A stretch of DNA of 64,000 nt from Notospermus geniculatus (Eukaryota; Nemertea; Pilidiophora; Heteronemertea; Lineidae), in NCBI GenBank assembly GCA_002633025.1, contig NMRB01000112.1:275862-339861 (forward strand). The letters are read 5' to 3'. The translations under genes were made by a program, and so were the position numbers. The notes under the pieces are model-generated. The model worked only from the letters and a program-made list of their open reading frames with translations, was not told the DNA's origin and ran no database searches. Shown piece by piece: positions 21,429-32,369 of this stretch. Each line of letters starts with the position of its first letter. Position 1 is the first letter of the stretch.

Positions 21429-21651
21429 GGCTCTGAAGGTGTCATCCCCTATGCCTCCCCCTTTAGCTATTGCCAGTGCTGCCACTTTCGATCAGCCGTC
21501 AAAAAATGCTTACAAACGCCTGGATTTGAGCGTCGAATGGTGCGGATCGCTTCAGACAAATCACGTCTTCAAAATGCATTCTTAAACGGATTGTTCGCAT
21601 CTGTCCAAAGTGAACCAAAAATAATAAAACAACCCGTTTTATTGGTAACAC

Positions 21652-21673
21652 CTTGGAGGAATTTTCCTCCAAG
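21652..21673. mobile_element. CTTGGAGGA micro-palindrome, copy 2 (22 bp)
   Basis: A 22-bp palindrome (CTTGGAGGAAT and its inverse) flanked by exact GTAACAC at 21645-21651 and 21674-21680. Unit 2 of the duplication lacks the insert at the matching place, reading TTGGTAACAACAACTGG, though a few flanking bases also differ. Confidence 0.85.
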
Positions 21674-21716
21674 GTAACACTAACAACAACTGGTAAATGC
21701 ATTGCGTCCGCTTTAA

Positions 21717-22552
21717 GGCTGGCTGTCCATTCACGCGATTTATTGTTTGTTTCCGCCGCGTTGGTCGTGGACAAAAGATGCGACATCGCGCAGCACGAAA
21801 ATCGTGTGAATGGATTCTTAGCCTAAGGCCTGCTTTCCATTGACGCGTTTCCGTCCGAGGAAACGCTCGAAAGCATTGTTTGTTTCCGCTTCGTTGGTCA
21901 CGGCGCGGAAAAAAACAATGCTTTCGAGCCGGAAACGCGCCAATGGAAAGCAGGCCTAAGGCTGCTTTTCCACGAGACGTTTGCGGGCGCGGAATAGGAG
22001 GCGGNNNNNNNNNNNNNNNNNNNNNNNNNNNNNNNNNNNCCGCGCCCGCCTCCTATTCCGCGCCCGCAAACGTCTCGTGGAAAAGCAGCTTTAGGCTGCT
22101 TTTCCACGAGGCGTTTGCGGGCGCGGAATAGGAGGCGGGCGCGGGTAGAAAAAATAAATCCAACGTATTTCCCTTTAACTGTTTCACTCGCAACCGCGCC
22201 CGCCTCCTGTTCCGCGCCCGCAAACGTCTCGTGGAAAAGCAGCCTTAGGCTGCTTTTCCACGAGACTTTTGCGGACGCGATTTCGGTGGCGGGAGGGCGT
22301 GCGAGTGAAACAGCTAATGGGAAATACGTTGGCTCGATTTTTTCTACTCGCCTCCTATTCCGCGCCCGCAAACGTCTCGTGGAAAAGCAGCCTTAGCCTT
22401 AGGCTGCTTTTCCACGAGACGTTTGCGGACGCGATTTTGGTGGCGGGAGCGGGTGCGAGTGAAACAGCTAATGGGAAATACGTTGGATCGATTTTTTCTA
22501 CCCGCGCCCGCCTCCTATTCTGCGCCCGCAAACGTCTCGTGGAAAAACAGCC
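21717..22552. mobile_element. Train of six palindromic MITEs separated by TTA/TAA
   Basis: Six inverted-repeat elements lie end to end. First comes family C, 21717-21823, with ends GGCTGGCTGTCCATTCAC. Next is family B, 21827-21956, with ends GGCCTGCTTTCCATTG. Four of family A follow, at 21960-22090, 22094-22244, 22248-22392 and 22402-22552, with ends GGCTGCTTTTCCACGAGACG. Each is bounded by TAA or TTA, and neighbours C/B, B/A and A/A share that single trinucleotide; the last two A copies are 9 bp apart. Each is mostly palindrome with a short unique centre. PIF/Harbinger-like by target and ends; none codes for a transposase. The first A copy contains a run of N. Confidence 0.85.
22005..22039. 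other. Assembly gap (35 N)
   Basis: A run of N inside a GC-rich palindrome, the kind of sequence that commonly stalls sequencing. Confidence 0.99.
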
Positions 22553-22555
22553 TTA

Positions 22556-23943
22556 GCCTAGCGCGGGGCGGCTACGTGCGGTGGTCCGTCACAAATTGAG
22601 CCAGAAATGTCATTGAACATGATGGCCGCGTCGAAACTCGCAAATTTCTTACTACGTCAAATTGATGGCCAGATTTAATGGTGTCCATCACAGCATTTTA
22701 CCAAACTATATCCCGTACGCCTACCATACTATCAGAGAACATACCTCGCCAGATCAGGTTCTACTGACGGATACCTTTCAAAGGGGGTTTCCCTTCCGGT
22801 ATCCTCACGCGGCAAGCGATTCGACGCGGAAAAATACTGCAGGAGCGCTCGGGGCGGTGGAAATCGCTCGTCGCGTCCGTCCGCTTCTACCGTATCGCGT
22901 CGCACCGCAAGTGTGAACAGCTAGGCTCCCGGCTAGGCTTACAAAGGGAGTGATCAGGCGCGAAAAATTTCGCATCGCACCACGTCGCATCTCGCCGCCA
23001 GTGTGAACAAGGCTTTAGCTTCTGACAGTCCATTGGCTAGTTTAAAGCGGTCAGCACACCAGGCGATATCATCGCAAGCGATCTGATCGCGAACGAGCAA
23101 AATCGGCTGTTGACGCCCGGTGTGCGCTGGATAGCAATGGAATCTTCTCGGCAGCGGTGATCGGCCCGATATCGCCTAGTCTGCGGTGGCTGGCGAGAAA
23201 GATCGGTGGCGATGAGGTTGCTTGCGATTATCGCCTGGTGTGGTGCTGGTTAAGGATAAATTCTTGTTGTTCGGTCACAAGAACAGCACTGTCGGCCATG
23301 TCAATCAACTATAATGTCCGCTATTCCTTTGTTAGGAAGTGGAGCCGGTTGAAATCGTATCTACACCGGTGTCGATTTTCTTGGAGATAATTTGCCGCAT
23401 TTAGATGCAATTACCGGGTATGCATGTCATTATTTCCGCACGCAACGGGATGATTCAGCGTTATTATGTCATTATATGGTTGATATGACATTTGAGATCC
23501 AAGTCGTCTACCGCATTAACAGAGATACAAGCGGCAGAATACCGGACATCGTGACAAAATCACATCCCTCGACGAATTAGTGGCTTTTAATACTGTGAGC
23601 ATTGTCAGAGTCTTGGAACACAAAGGATAGGCCTATCATAGGCTAGAGCGGCGCCGACTGTGGAAAAAAAACTATTGTAGTGCGAAGCCTCCTCAGTAAG
23701 TGGTGTAATCTGCTGCATCCTGAAGCACGAGGTTCGAGGTTATATCAAGTTTCTCGGAGATCCCTTTGCCTAACGGATATGATAACCCGCGGGCGCATGG
23801 ACAATGCGTCGCTGAACTAACAGCACAGCACGAGACCCGTGGGTGTTGTCAGTAAGGCGGGACGATGTCAATGCGCCTTACTTCTCCCGACTATCTCCTT
23901 TTTCCCTTCGAAACAGTAAGTAGGCTACATCGTTTTATGGACG
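22556..23943. repeat. Repeat-rich end of duplication unit 1, no gene recognised
   Basis: It matches 27916-29704. A palindromic element with CAGCACACCAGGCGAT ends lies at 23052-23249. Further inverted fragments carry TGCGGTGCGACGCG motifs (22880-23010). A 60-codon open frame at 23395-23580 is kept in both copies with few amino-acid changes, but it has no family signature, so I cannot say whether it is coding. Confidence 0.55.
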
Positions 23944-24594
23944 AGTATGGCAAGCCGTTTGTTCATTATTTCCAGAAACTTAGTTTTTGCTCTAGAAACT
24001 AGGTTTCTGACTTCAAAAACTAAGTTTCTGGTCCAGAAACTTAGTTTTTGGTGCAGAATCTTAGTTTTTGCTCATCGCGTTTGTCATGCAGGGTCAATTT
24101 CCATAACAGGCTGCGTCAATTCAGTGGATTCCTGGTAGTTGACCAATTCACAGCCTGTTGGCACCCTGTCAATCCCACAAACTATTCAATGGCCATTGAT
24201 TTTTATCTACCGGCATGAGCATTGGGTTCAAGGGGCTCTGTCAAAGGTGTTGCAAGCATGGGCCACAAAATTTTGATAAAAGTGCCCCAAAATCACATTT
24301 CTACACGGAATATTTGAACTTTCGGGATGTATTATGAAAGGCCTCGATGAGTAGAACACAGTGATATAAAAATTTTGAACGAAATCATGCAAATAAAAAA
24401 GTAGCAAAAAACATACCTTTACAAAATTCCTTCTGTCAAATGCGGTTTTCAGCGGATTTTTTCGACGCTGATACCATTAGATAGCCAGGAACATTTACTA
24501 CTACATATGTCGGATTCAATTTTTTCCACCCCATTGGTTTGGAGATATTCAAGATAAACTGCTGTCCATTTACTTTTGGCCATGAGTGTACATG
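23944..24594. other. Unduplicated spacer with short repeats
   Basis: AGAAACTTAGTTTTTG and its inverse AAAAACTAAGTTTCTG alternate five times at about 23972-24074. The rest is AT-rich and shows no gene. Confidence 0.6.
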
Positions 24595-24677
24595 TATGTA
24601 TGTGCAGTCACAGTGTCAATGATGAAAAATTTGTAATGGATGGTACATCGGCCTACGTATATTTGATATATTTTCAG

Positions 24678-26258
24678 CACTTGTGGTGATGACTGCCATG
24701 GCTGGCTATGGCATGGCCCCGGGCACTTTTGCACCTTCCACATTGCTCCTGTGTTCTTTTGGAACAGCGCTTACCTCAGCTGCAGCGAATTCAGTCAATC
24801 AGGTTTGTTGGCCTATTTTCTTCTTAGAAACTGATTTCACTGAAAATCTGCTGTCAATTGTCATAGTCCTGCTTTGGTCGGGTGAGTAATTGTACAATGG
24901 TGCTCAGTCATATATCAGCATGGATGTCACAATGATTTCAACTGAAAGCTCATTGCTTCCAAATCCACTTTACCATGTAGAATGATAAAAGTGGAAAAAT
25001 GCATGGTGTCATATTACCGGTAACCAGTTTTGCCGAGATTACCTTGAAAATATAAATGAATTGTAAAATGTATCACTTTCAGTTTTTTGAGGTGCCATTT
25101 GATGCTCAGATGAATCGGACGAAAAATAGAGTTATTGTGACAGGGCGCATAAGGTAAAACAATTAATTTCTGGAAATTCAGCAAGCCATTCACCTGATCA
25201 TACCTAGTCTGGCCAGTTATGGAGAGAAAGTGAAGGGTTGTACAACAGTGTTCTGTCTTTTTGTATGCCCAGCCATCACTCAGATTGAAAATACATTTGC
25301 TCTGAACATCTAATTAGGCAAAATGTGATGAACTGGAAAAGTTTTTGAAACTTCATCCGAAAAAGTACATTCCATCAACATTTCATTCACTTCATGACAT
25401 GTGTCAGTACATGTATATCCAATTTCAGCCCTCTCCATGCGGCAGGATTCGCTTCCTCCACTGCAGCCCTAGGCCTGACAACTCTGACATTTGGTGTGAA
25501 TCCACTAACAGCTGGACTAGGAGCATTCAACCTTGTCTTGTACACCTTGGCTTATACGCCATTGAAAAGAGTGTCGATTGTGAATACTTGGGTTGGTGCT
25601 GTGGTTGGAGCCATACCACCAGTAATGGGTTGGACGGCATGTACTGGATCTCTAGACATAGGTAAGTAAGTCCAGAAATCCAGGTCTTCTGCAGATCTCT
25701 AATAAATCATTCAGGGCCAGTCTCAAAACCCATTTTAAGAGGCCTTCAGTACAGCAGTAGAGAAGCCTCATCATGTTGCCTGGGACTTCATCGGATTCGC
25801 CTGTCGTTTATTGCAGTCTCTGCTGAATCTTTTTCAGGTGCTCTTCTACTCGGTGCCATATTATACTCCTGGCAGTTCCCGCACTTCAACGCCTTGAGTT
25901 GGAATTTACGTCCAGAGTATTCAAGAGCTGGTTACCGTATGATGTCCGTCGTCAATCCAGCACTCTATGCAAACGTGTCGCACTTCGTCACAGCGCTGCA
26001 ATGATTGGATTATGTACATTGGCGCCCATTCTAGATGTCACAACATGGACGTTTGCGGCTGATTCATTGCCACTGAATCTTTATTTGACGTACTTAGCAT
26101 GGAGGTTTTATAAACATGGGGACAGTAACACGAGCAGGAAACTTTTCCGGTTTAGCCTTGTTCACCTCCCTGCACTTATGCTGTTGCTGCTGATTAGCAA
26201 AAAGAGAGCAAGTAAACAGGATGAAATAGTCACTGATGCTGAGTTGAAGCCGTCTTGA
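24678..26258 (+). pseudogene. COX10 second copy, 5'-truncated and frameshifted
   Basis: Exons equivalent to copy 1 are at 24678-24802, 25083-25153, 25429-25661 and from 25838. Splice sites are intact and the peptides are nearly identical. Two defects argue against function. The exon carrying the lead region is absent, because the duplication began inside the following intron. In the last exon an extra AT near 25967-25968, in CACTCTATGCAAACG against CACTCTGCAAACG in copy 1, shifts the frame and leads to a stop at 26002-26004. That removes the last two to three membrane helices. The remainder of the frame is still open to 26258, so the loss is recent, or the AT is a sequence error. Confidence 0.88.
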
Positions 26259-26495
26259 TGATAATACTTGGTTAAACAAGTACAATGTAGTTTGATATGG
26301 CAATCCTGCAGGAAAGTAATACCCACTTTCCTTCAGACTGGAATTGCCACGGTAGGAAAAGTGTAATATCTTGTGTATAAATGATTTCTTAAGAAAAGTA
26401 TATGTACAGTAAACCTTGCATTACTTTTGTCTTTCGACATCCATCTTGGCAGGGTGTCGGCTCTGAAGGTGTCATCCCCTATGCCTCCCCCTTAA

Positions 26496-26876
26496 AGCGA
26501 ATGGCTCGCGGGGTTTGTTGTGGCGCCATGACAGTTGGTCATCGACATCAAGCAGCATTTTGAGAAAAAGGCAAAAGAAGGATTTTAGTTTAATGGGAAA
26601 TGCATTAGACAGCCAAACTTCGGAGGCGCATTCTGCAAAATCTGCCGCTTCAAAATAAATGGGAATAGTACAAAATGTACATCTTGACCTACTGATTTTG
26701 AAAACGTCATTAACCCATTTTAACAAATTTTTACTGGAACCTCGTCCCCAGTGTTTACATTCGCATATTTGCACAGGTGTTGCATATGGCTGGGGCACGG
26801 CTTTGCCTGGAGGCTAGATTCACTCTCTATGGAAGGTACCACCAAAAATGTAAACAAACCCCGCGAGCCATTCGCT
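26496..26876. mobile_element. 381-bp MITE with TTAA duplication
   Basis: Perfect 24-bp inverted ends start AGCGAATGGCTCGCGGGG. TTAA flanks both sides (26492-26495 and 26877-26880). The matching place in unit 1 (about 21463-21466) lacks the insert. TTAA duplication is typical of piggyBac and Kolobok superfamilies; there is no coding frame. Confidence 0.85.
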
Positions 26877-26984
26877 TTAAGCTACTGCCAGTGTAGACCA
26901 CAGAGTAGTCTCTACAGTGCTGCACGGTGGAACTGGATACCGGTTTACTGCCAGTGCTGCCACTTGTTCGATCAGCCGTCAAAT

Positions 26985-27105
26985 GGGTGTCTACAAAATG
27001 GAGACCTAAGACCTGTGACCCACTACAAAACGGACCATTTGTAGTATGGGGAGTCTCCGTTTTGTAGTGGGTCACAGGTCTTGGGTCTGCGTTTTGTAGA
27101 CACCC
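26985..27105. mobile_element. 121-bp palindromic insertion
   Basis: The ends GGGTGTCTACAAAA and TTTTGTAGACACCC are inverted, with inner arms GACCTGTGACCCACTACAAA. GTCAAA flanks both sides, and unit 1 has a single GTCAAA at about 21497. A recent non-autonomous element. Confidence 0.8.
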
Positions 27106-27336
27106 GTCAAAGGCTTACAAACGCCTGGATTTCAGCGTCGAATGGTGCGGATCGCTTCGGACAAATCACGTCTTCAAAATGCATTCTTAAACGGATTGTT
27201 CGCGTCTGTCCAAAGTGAACCAAAAATAATAAAACAACCCGTTTTATTGGTAACAACAACTGGTAAATGCATTGCGGCGGCCGCTTCGGAAACTGTTCTG
27301 TGGGATCTTTGACTTGGCGCGAATAGTCCGCTTTAA

Positions 27337-27487
27337 GGCTGCTTTTCCACGAGGCGTTTGCGGGCGCGGAATAGGAGGCGGGCGCGGGTGGAAAAATTCG
27401 ATCCAACGTATTTCCCATTAGCTGTTTCACCCGCACCCGCTCCCGCCACCGAAACGGCGCCCGCAAACGTCTCGTGGAAAAGCAGCC
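27337..27487. mobile_element. Family A MITE inside a family C remnant
   Basis: Ends GGCTGCTTTTCCACGAGG...CAGCC follow TAA. The sequence to its right (27490-27531, GATGCGACATCGCGCAGCAC onward) is the right half of a family C element, so A landed in or next to a C copy. Confidence 0.7.
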
Positions 27488-27682
27488 TAGGATGCGACAT
27501 CGCGCAGCACGAAAATCGCGTGAATGGATTCTGAAGCGGCAAATCCACTGTCGCGATTTGGACTTGAGACGGGGTTGCGTTCCCTTGCGATTACCTTAAT
27601 GACTTCCGATTGCCATATAAGGTAACCGCAAGGGAACGCAACCCCGTCTCAAGCCCAAATCGCAAGAGTGGATCACCCGCTT

Positions 27683-27916
27683 TAGGGCTTGTGTCCATGC
27701 GTTTTACGCTGCGTATTTTCCGCCGCTCTGCTTCCAAGCAATGGGCGAAGCGTCAGAACGCAGCGTAAAACGCACATGTGGACCCAGCTTTTCCACGAGA
27801 CGTTTGCGGGCGCGGGTGGAAAATATCGAACCAACGTATTTCCCATTAGCTGTTTCACCCGCACACGCTCCCGCCACCGAAACCGCGTCCGCAAACGTCT
27901 CGTGGAAAAGCAGCTT
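27683..27916. mobile_element. Family P element followed by a family A copy
   Basis: 27683-27783 has inverted GTCCATGCGTTTTACGCTGC arms; the relative is at 62147-62259. It runs directly into a family A copy, 27786-27914, whose left end is eroded. Confidence 0.65.
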
Positions 27917-28284
27917 TAGCCTAGCGCGGCGCGGCTGCGTGCGGTGGTCACAAATTGAGCCAGAAATGTCATTGAACATGATGGCCGCGTCGAAACTCGC
28001 AAATTTCTTACTACGTCAAATTGATGGCCAGATTTAATGGTGTCCATCACAGCATTTTACAAAACTATATCCCCTACGCCTACCATACTATCAGAGAACA
28101 TACCTCGCCAGATCACGTTCTACTGACGGAGACCTTTCAAAGGGGGTTTCCCTTCCGGTATCCTCATGCGGCGGGCGATTCGACGAGGAAAATACTGCAG
28201 GAGCGCTCGGGGGCGGTGGAAATCGCTCGTCGCGTCCTTCCGCTTCTTACCGCATCGCGTCGCACCGCAATGTGTGAACAGCTA

Positions 28285-28690
28285 GGCTGGCTGTCCATTC
28301 ACGCGATTTTCGAGCGGCAGAGGCTCGAAAGCACTGTTTGTTTCCGCCGCGTTGGTCGTGGACAAAGGATGCGACATCGCGCGGCACGAAAATCGCGTGA
28401 ATGGATTCTTAGCCGTAGGCCTGCTTTCCATTGGAGCGTCGAAAGCATTGTTTGTTTCCGCCTTGTTGGTCACGGCGTGGAAAAAGACAATGCTTTCGAG
28501 CGTTCCGCGCACGGAAACGCTCCAATGGAAAGCGGGCCTAAGATACNTAGCTTTAACAAAATAGAGTTTTCGCAAAGCCCCCGAAACGCCAACGCGAACG
28601 TCTATCCTTTTGTTCGGTGCTCTCTTCGTGGCATCGAACAATGGGTTGGACGTTTGCGTTGGCGTTTCGGGGGCTTTGCGAAAACTCCCT
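28285..28690. mobile_element. Family C, B and D MITEs in series
   Basis: C at 28285-28414 and B at 28418-28538 abut with a GTA between them, and B is followed by TAA. D at 28563-28690 has GAGTTTTCGCAAAGCCC arms; two more D copies are at 40343-40471 and 40677-40804. An isolated N at 28547 lies between B and D. Confidence 0.75.
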
Positions 28691-28793
28691 AATGGGACCG
28701 ATCAGGCGCGAAAAATTTCGCATCGCACCGCGTCGCATCTCGCCGCCAGTGGGAACATGGCTTAGCTTCAGTCCATTGGCTAGTTTAAAGCGG

Positions 28794-28992
28794 CCAGCAG
28801 ACCAGGCGATATCATCGCAAGCGATCTGATCGCGAACGAGCAAAATCGGCTGTTGACGCCAGGTGTGCGCTGGATAGCAATGGAATCTTCTCGGCAGCGA
28901 TGATCGGCCCGATATCGCCTAGTCTGCGGTGGCTGACGAGAAAGATCGGTGGCGATGAGATCGCTTGCGATTATCGCCTGGTGTGTTGCTGG
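28794..28992. mobile_element. CAGCA(C/G)ACCAGGCGAT palindromic element
   Basis: It is the unit-2 counterpart of 23052-23249, with arms of GCGATATCATCGCAAGCGAT type. Related copies are at 43318-43380 (internally deleted) and 54790-54980. Confidence 0.7.
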
Positions 28993-30040
28993 TTTTGATA
29001 AAGGGTAAATTCTTGTGGTTCGGTCACAAGAACAGCACTGTCGGCCATGTCAATCAACTATAATGTTGGCTATTTTCCTTTGTTAGGAAGTAGAGGCGGT
29101 TGAAATCGTATCTACACCGGTGTCGATTTTCTTGGAGATAATTTGCCGCATTTAGATGCAATTACCGGGTATGCCTGTTATTATTTCCGCACACAACGGG
29201 ATGATTCAGCGTTATTATGTCATTATATGGTTGATATGACATTTGAGATCCAAGTCATCTACCGCATTAACAGAGATACAAGCGGCAGAATACCGGACAT
29301 CGTGACAAAATCACATCCCTCGACGAATTAGTGGCTTTTAATACTGTGAGAATTTCCTATTGTCAGAGTTTTGGAACACAAAGGATATCATAGGCTATAG
29401 AGCGGCGCCGACTGTGAAAAAAACCCTATTGTAACGTTAGTGCGAAGTCTCCTCAGTAAGTGGTGTAATCTACTGCATCCTGAAGCACGAGGTTCGAGGT
29501 TATATCAAGTTTCTCGGAGATCCCTTTGCCTAACGGATGATAACCCGCGGGCGCATGGACAATGCGTCGCTGAACTAACAACACAATAAGCACGAGACCC
29601 GTGGGTGTTGTCAGTAAGGCGGGACGATGTCAATGCGCCTTACTTCTTCCGACTATCTCCTTTTTCCTTTCGAAAAGTAAGTAGGTTGCATCGTTTTATG
29701 GACGTGGACGGACAATAGAACTTCTCGATCATCAATAGAGACGGGACTAGGACTAAAACTGAATTCAAACTGCCGTAGCCATCAACGATTTTCCACTCGC
29801 ATCTTCGCCTAGCTGCCCAGTGACACGTCAGTCTGATGAGAGATTAACTGACAATGTGACTTGGAGCTGTACCCGAAAATGACGATGATCAACATTTATT
29901 TTATCATTCATATCCGGTCAAGCAGAAGGTGGGGCCGATATGACAGTCAGAAGCCAGTTCTTTCACAAGAACCACATAGAATCTGTTATGTTTACACTTA
30001 CAGAACGTAATCACGTGTGAATGCAGAATCACAAACCAGC

Positions 30041-31018
30041 ATGGAAGTGACTTCGGAATGGGTAGGTGGTTATGTCTACAATTTCAATTACTACACGAAG
30101 ATATTTTCTTGTGGAATCTTCGGTACACTTGTCGCTCTGGCAGTCGTCGGCAACACTTTGAGTTTCATGGTCATGAGCCTTCCATCAAATGAGTCAAATG
30201 TAATGTCATTCTACCTGAAGACGTTAGCAATAGCAGACACTGTGTCACTGTTAACCGTAGTGCCACGTATGGCTAAAGACATGCGCCCAGATTTCATGTA
30301 CAACCGTCATTTCAGTGAACTTTATTGTCAAGCCTTTTACTATGGAGCATACATTTTCTACAACTCTTCAATCTGGCAAATTGTAATAATTGCTGTCGAT
30401 CGGTTTATTGTGGTGACGTTCCCTCTTAAAGCCCCTCTATGGTTAACTAAGAAAAAAGCTTGGATATTTACAGCAATAAACTTTGTGTCGCACATCATAC
30501 TCTATATGCCGAGCAGCTTCCGGTCACTAAAACAAGATGGCGATGGTTTGTACTCGGATTGTATTCTGCCAGATTCTTTAGCTTCATATAATCTCGCATT
30601 TGACATCATCAATGCCGCCCTTGATGTTCTCCTTCCCCTTCCACTGATAGCTGTAATAAATGCAGCAACGATAATAAGTCTGAAGCGACAAACGTCTGGT
30701 CTCAAAGACAGTGTTCATACAAGTTCGAAAACGCGCCAAAGACAGGAGAGAGGGATGGCTATAATGTTGATAGTTGTTGCAACAGCTCTCGTCATCCTCC
30801 TCATTCCTTATACCATAGATTTCATAGTATGGCACTGTTGCCTTGGTGATATTGAGGTCTCCTACCCAGGCCTACGTGAACTATCTTTTGAAGTTGTTTT
30901 TCAAGTAACTATGTCAAATTGCGCAATTAATTTCTTTTTATATGTATCTAGCTGTTCAAAATTCAGAAACGACCTTAGAATTCTTTTCTTACGATGGATT
31001 GGAAAAGCAAAAGAATAG
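30041..31018 (+). CDS. Rhodopsin-class GPCR, single coding exon
   Basis: 325 residues from ATG 30041; the open frame extends a few codons further up without an in-frame ATG. Seven hydrophobic segments are visible. TM1 has VVGNTLSF, TM2 has LAIADTVS, and TM3 starts YCQAFYYGAY and ends VDRFIVV. TM4 has AWIFTAINF, TM5 has LPLPLIAVI, TM6 has LVILLIPYTI and TM7 ends CAINFFLYVSSCSKFRND. The TM3 motif is DRF rather than DRY, and the TM7 motif is NxxxNFFLY rather than NPxxY. Peptide-type, FMRFamide/TRH-receptor-like by general appearance; the ligand cannot be named. It lies just past the COX10 duplication and in the same orientation as COX10, but is unrelated to it. Confidence 0.85.
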   Translation: MEVTSEWVGGYVYNFNYYTKIFSCGIFGTLVALAVVGNTLSFMVMSLPSNESNVMSFYLKTLAIADTVSLLTVVPRMAKDMRPDFMYNRHFSELYCQAFYYGAYIFYNSSIWQIVIIAVDRFIVVTFPLKAPLWLTKKKAWIFTAINFVSHIILYMPSSFRSLKQDGDGLYSDCILPDSLASYNLAFDIINAALDVLLPLPLIAVINAATIISLKRQTSGLKDSVHTSSKTRQRQERGMAIMLIVVATALVILLIPYTIDFIVWHCCLGDIEVSYPGLRELSFEVVFQVTMSNCAINFFLYVSSCSKFRNDLRILFLRWIGKAKE

Positions 31019-32369
31019 TTTACCAAAACAGGAGTTCGGTTGTGCTACGGGTATATCTGTCAGTTTGATCGGCGTTTTTGAGAACTTGAACCGGCATCTC
31101 GATATGGTCAATTAGTTGATGTCATTTTTGTGGGGTAAATTTGGTTGTGCTTCATGTATGTTCGTCATATTCGTATGGCTTAACACGAACACACTGTACA
31201 AGCATATTTTTATCGTTGCTTTATCGTCTCGTCAGCAAGTTTAGGACCAAAAGTACAAATAATGGTACATTTCCCTGTTTGTTCACCATGAAATATCAAA
31301 TCCTCTGATCACTTCGCCTTCGGACGCCGCTCCATTCAAGGAGAGAGCGAAGGCCGCAGACGTAGTGGTTTTGATCCATGGCGGTACTGTAAACAAAACC
31401 TAGTTTATAGTTTAAGCTAGGATTTGTTGTAGGCCTACTGTGGGCCGATTTTTTAAACGATAGTTAAGGTAAACCTCGGTTTAACCATCGGCTTTTCTGA
31501 CAAACCGTGAATTAACCAAAGTAAACCTTTTGACTTTTAGAATGTTTGGCTATCAACGATTCATAAAATCGAAAAATTCACTTCGATTAACTTAACAGTT
31601 TGTCAACTGAGGGTTAATGAAACCCGATGGTTATCTGAGCCATCGTTTAAAAAATCGGCCCTGTGTCAGTCAGGATGTAAGTCCATCGGTTTAATTATCA
31701 CATCATGCCATGAAACATGCATTTTCCAAAAAGGTATATGGCTAATTACAAAGTTGACTTGCCGAAATGGGATTATCGGATGGACCCTTTTATTTAAAGT
31801 GTCGTTAGTTTTTTTGTCATATATTACCATCGGCCTACGTGATGACAATTAATCAAGGATGCCAGCCTTCTGGAGTTCGTGGATCACTCCTGCCATTCAT
31901 TACTTTGTACTAATGAAATGGTAGCCAAACGATCCCAGTCAGTATTTTAGACAAGTTTTTCTACCATTTCGTTTGTACATATGAATCTGATCCGGGGAAT
32001 TTCATCATGATGATCGTTGAACATTTGAGACGGGCCTGTATCAAGCGTACACTGCTGCAATGAAGAAGGTCCTGAATTTCCACGATTAGATATCCATTAC
32101 GGACAAAAGATGATTCTGGCGCAGCGACTGAATTTCGGAAATGAATAGCAAAGACAAGAAGCCATTCATGAACGTAAAGCATTGATACTAACTATGATCT
32201 GCGAGGCTGCAAAATAAAGATTGAAATACTCGCCGTATCTGCGGTAAAATTTTCGTACTGTTTTTTTTTAAATTGCGATTCTGGTCCTACGGTTATGATT
32301 GTCGGTGATGGCAACGTTCACCAACAGATGAAGTTTCAAGTAGGGAATTAGAACGCTACAGTGTATACA
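31019..32369. other. Intergenic after GPCR 1
   Basis: No gene seen. A palindromic element at 31442-31661 has exact GGGCCGATTTTTTAAACGAT ends and is flanked by TGT on each side. The rest is AT-rich and unstructured. Confidence 0.5.
31442..31661. mobile_element. 220-bp inverted-repeat MITE
   Basis: The ends GGGCCGATTTTTTAAACGAT and its perfect complement are bounded by TGT. Inner arms are decayed (TTAAGGTAAACCTCGGTTTA against TTCATTAACCCTCAG). Confidence 0.75.

Larger units (their letters stand above)
18909..23943. repeat. Segmental duplication, unit 1
   Basis: From TACATGTATGTGCAGTCACA in a COX10 intron to CATCGTTTTATGGACG, this interval matches 24595-29704 in the same order and orientation. 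The match includes four COX10 exons, their introns, 3' flank, a MITE-rich stretch, and a further kilobase with no recognisable gene. Differences are mostly insertions private to one copy. The 650-bp spacer between units (23944-24594) is not repeated. Confidence 0.9.
24595..29704. repeat. Segmental duplication, unit 2
   Basis: Second copy of 18909-23943. It begins inside the COX10 first intron and so lacks the first recognisable COX10 exon. It carries private insertions at 26496-26876 and 26985-27105 and lacks the 19996-20129, 20951-21428 and 21652-21673 inserts. Confidence 0.9.

Noticed and set aside
21960-22552. Possible CRISPR-like or satellite array of regular GC-rich units
   Set aside because: Units are palindromes bounded by TTA/TAA with non-identical centres, which fits MITE insertions; the genome is eukaryotic.
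22115-22556. Several open frames of 80-150 codons in both directions in the GC-rich stretch
   Set aside because: They are read-through of palindromic MITEs; the same peptide pieces recur with the repeats.
28021-28692. Plus-strand frame of 223 codons
   Set aside because: Spans three different MITEs and an N; the repeat boundaries explain it.
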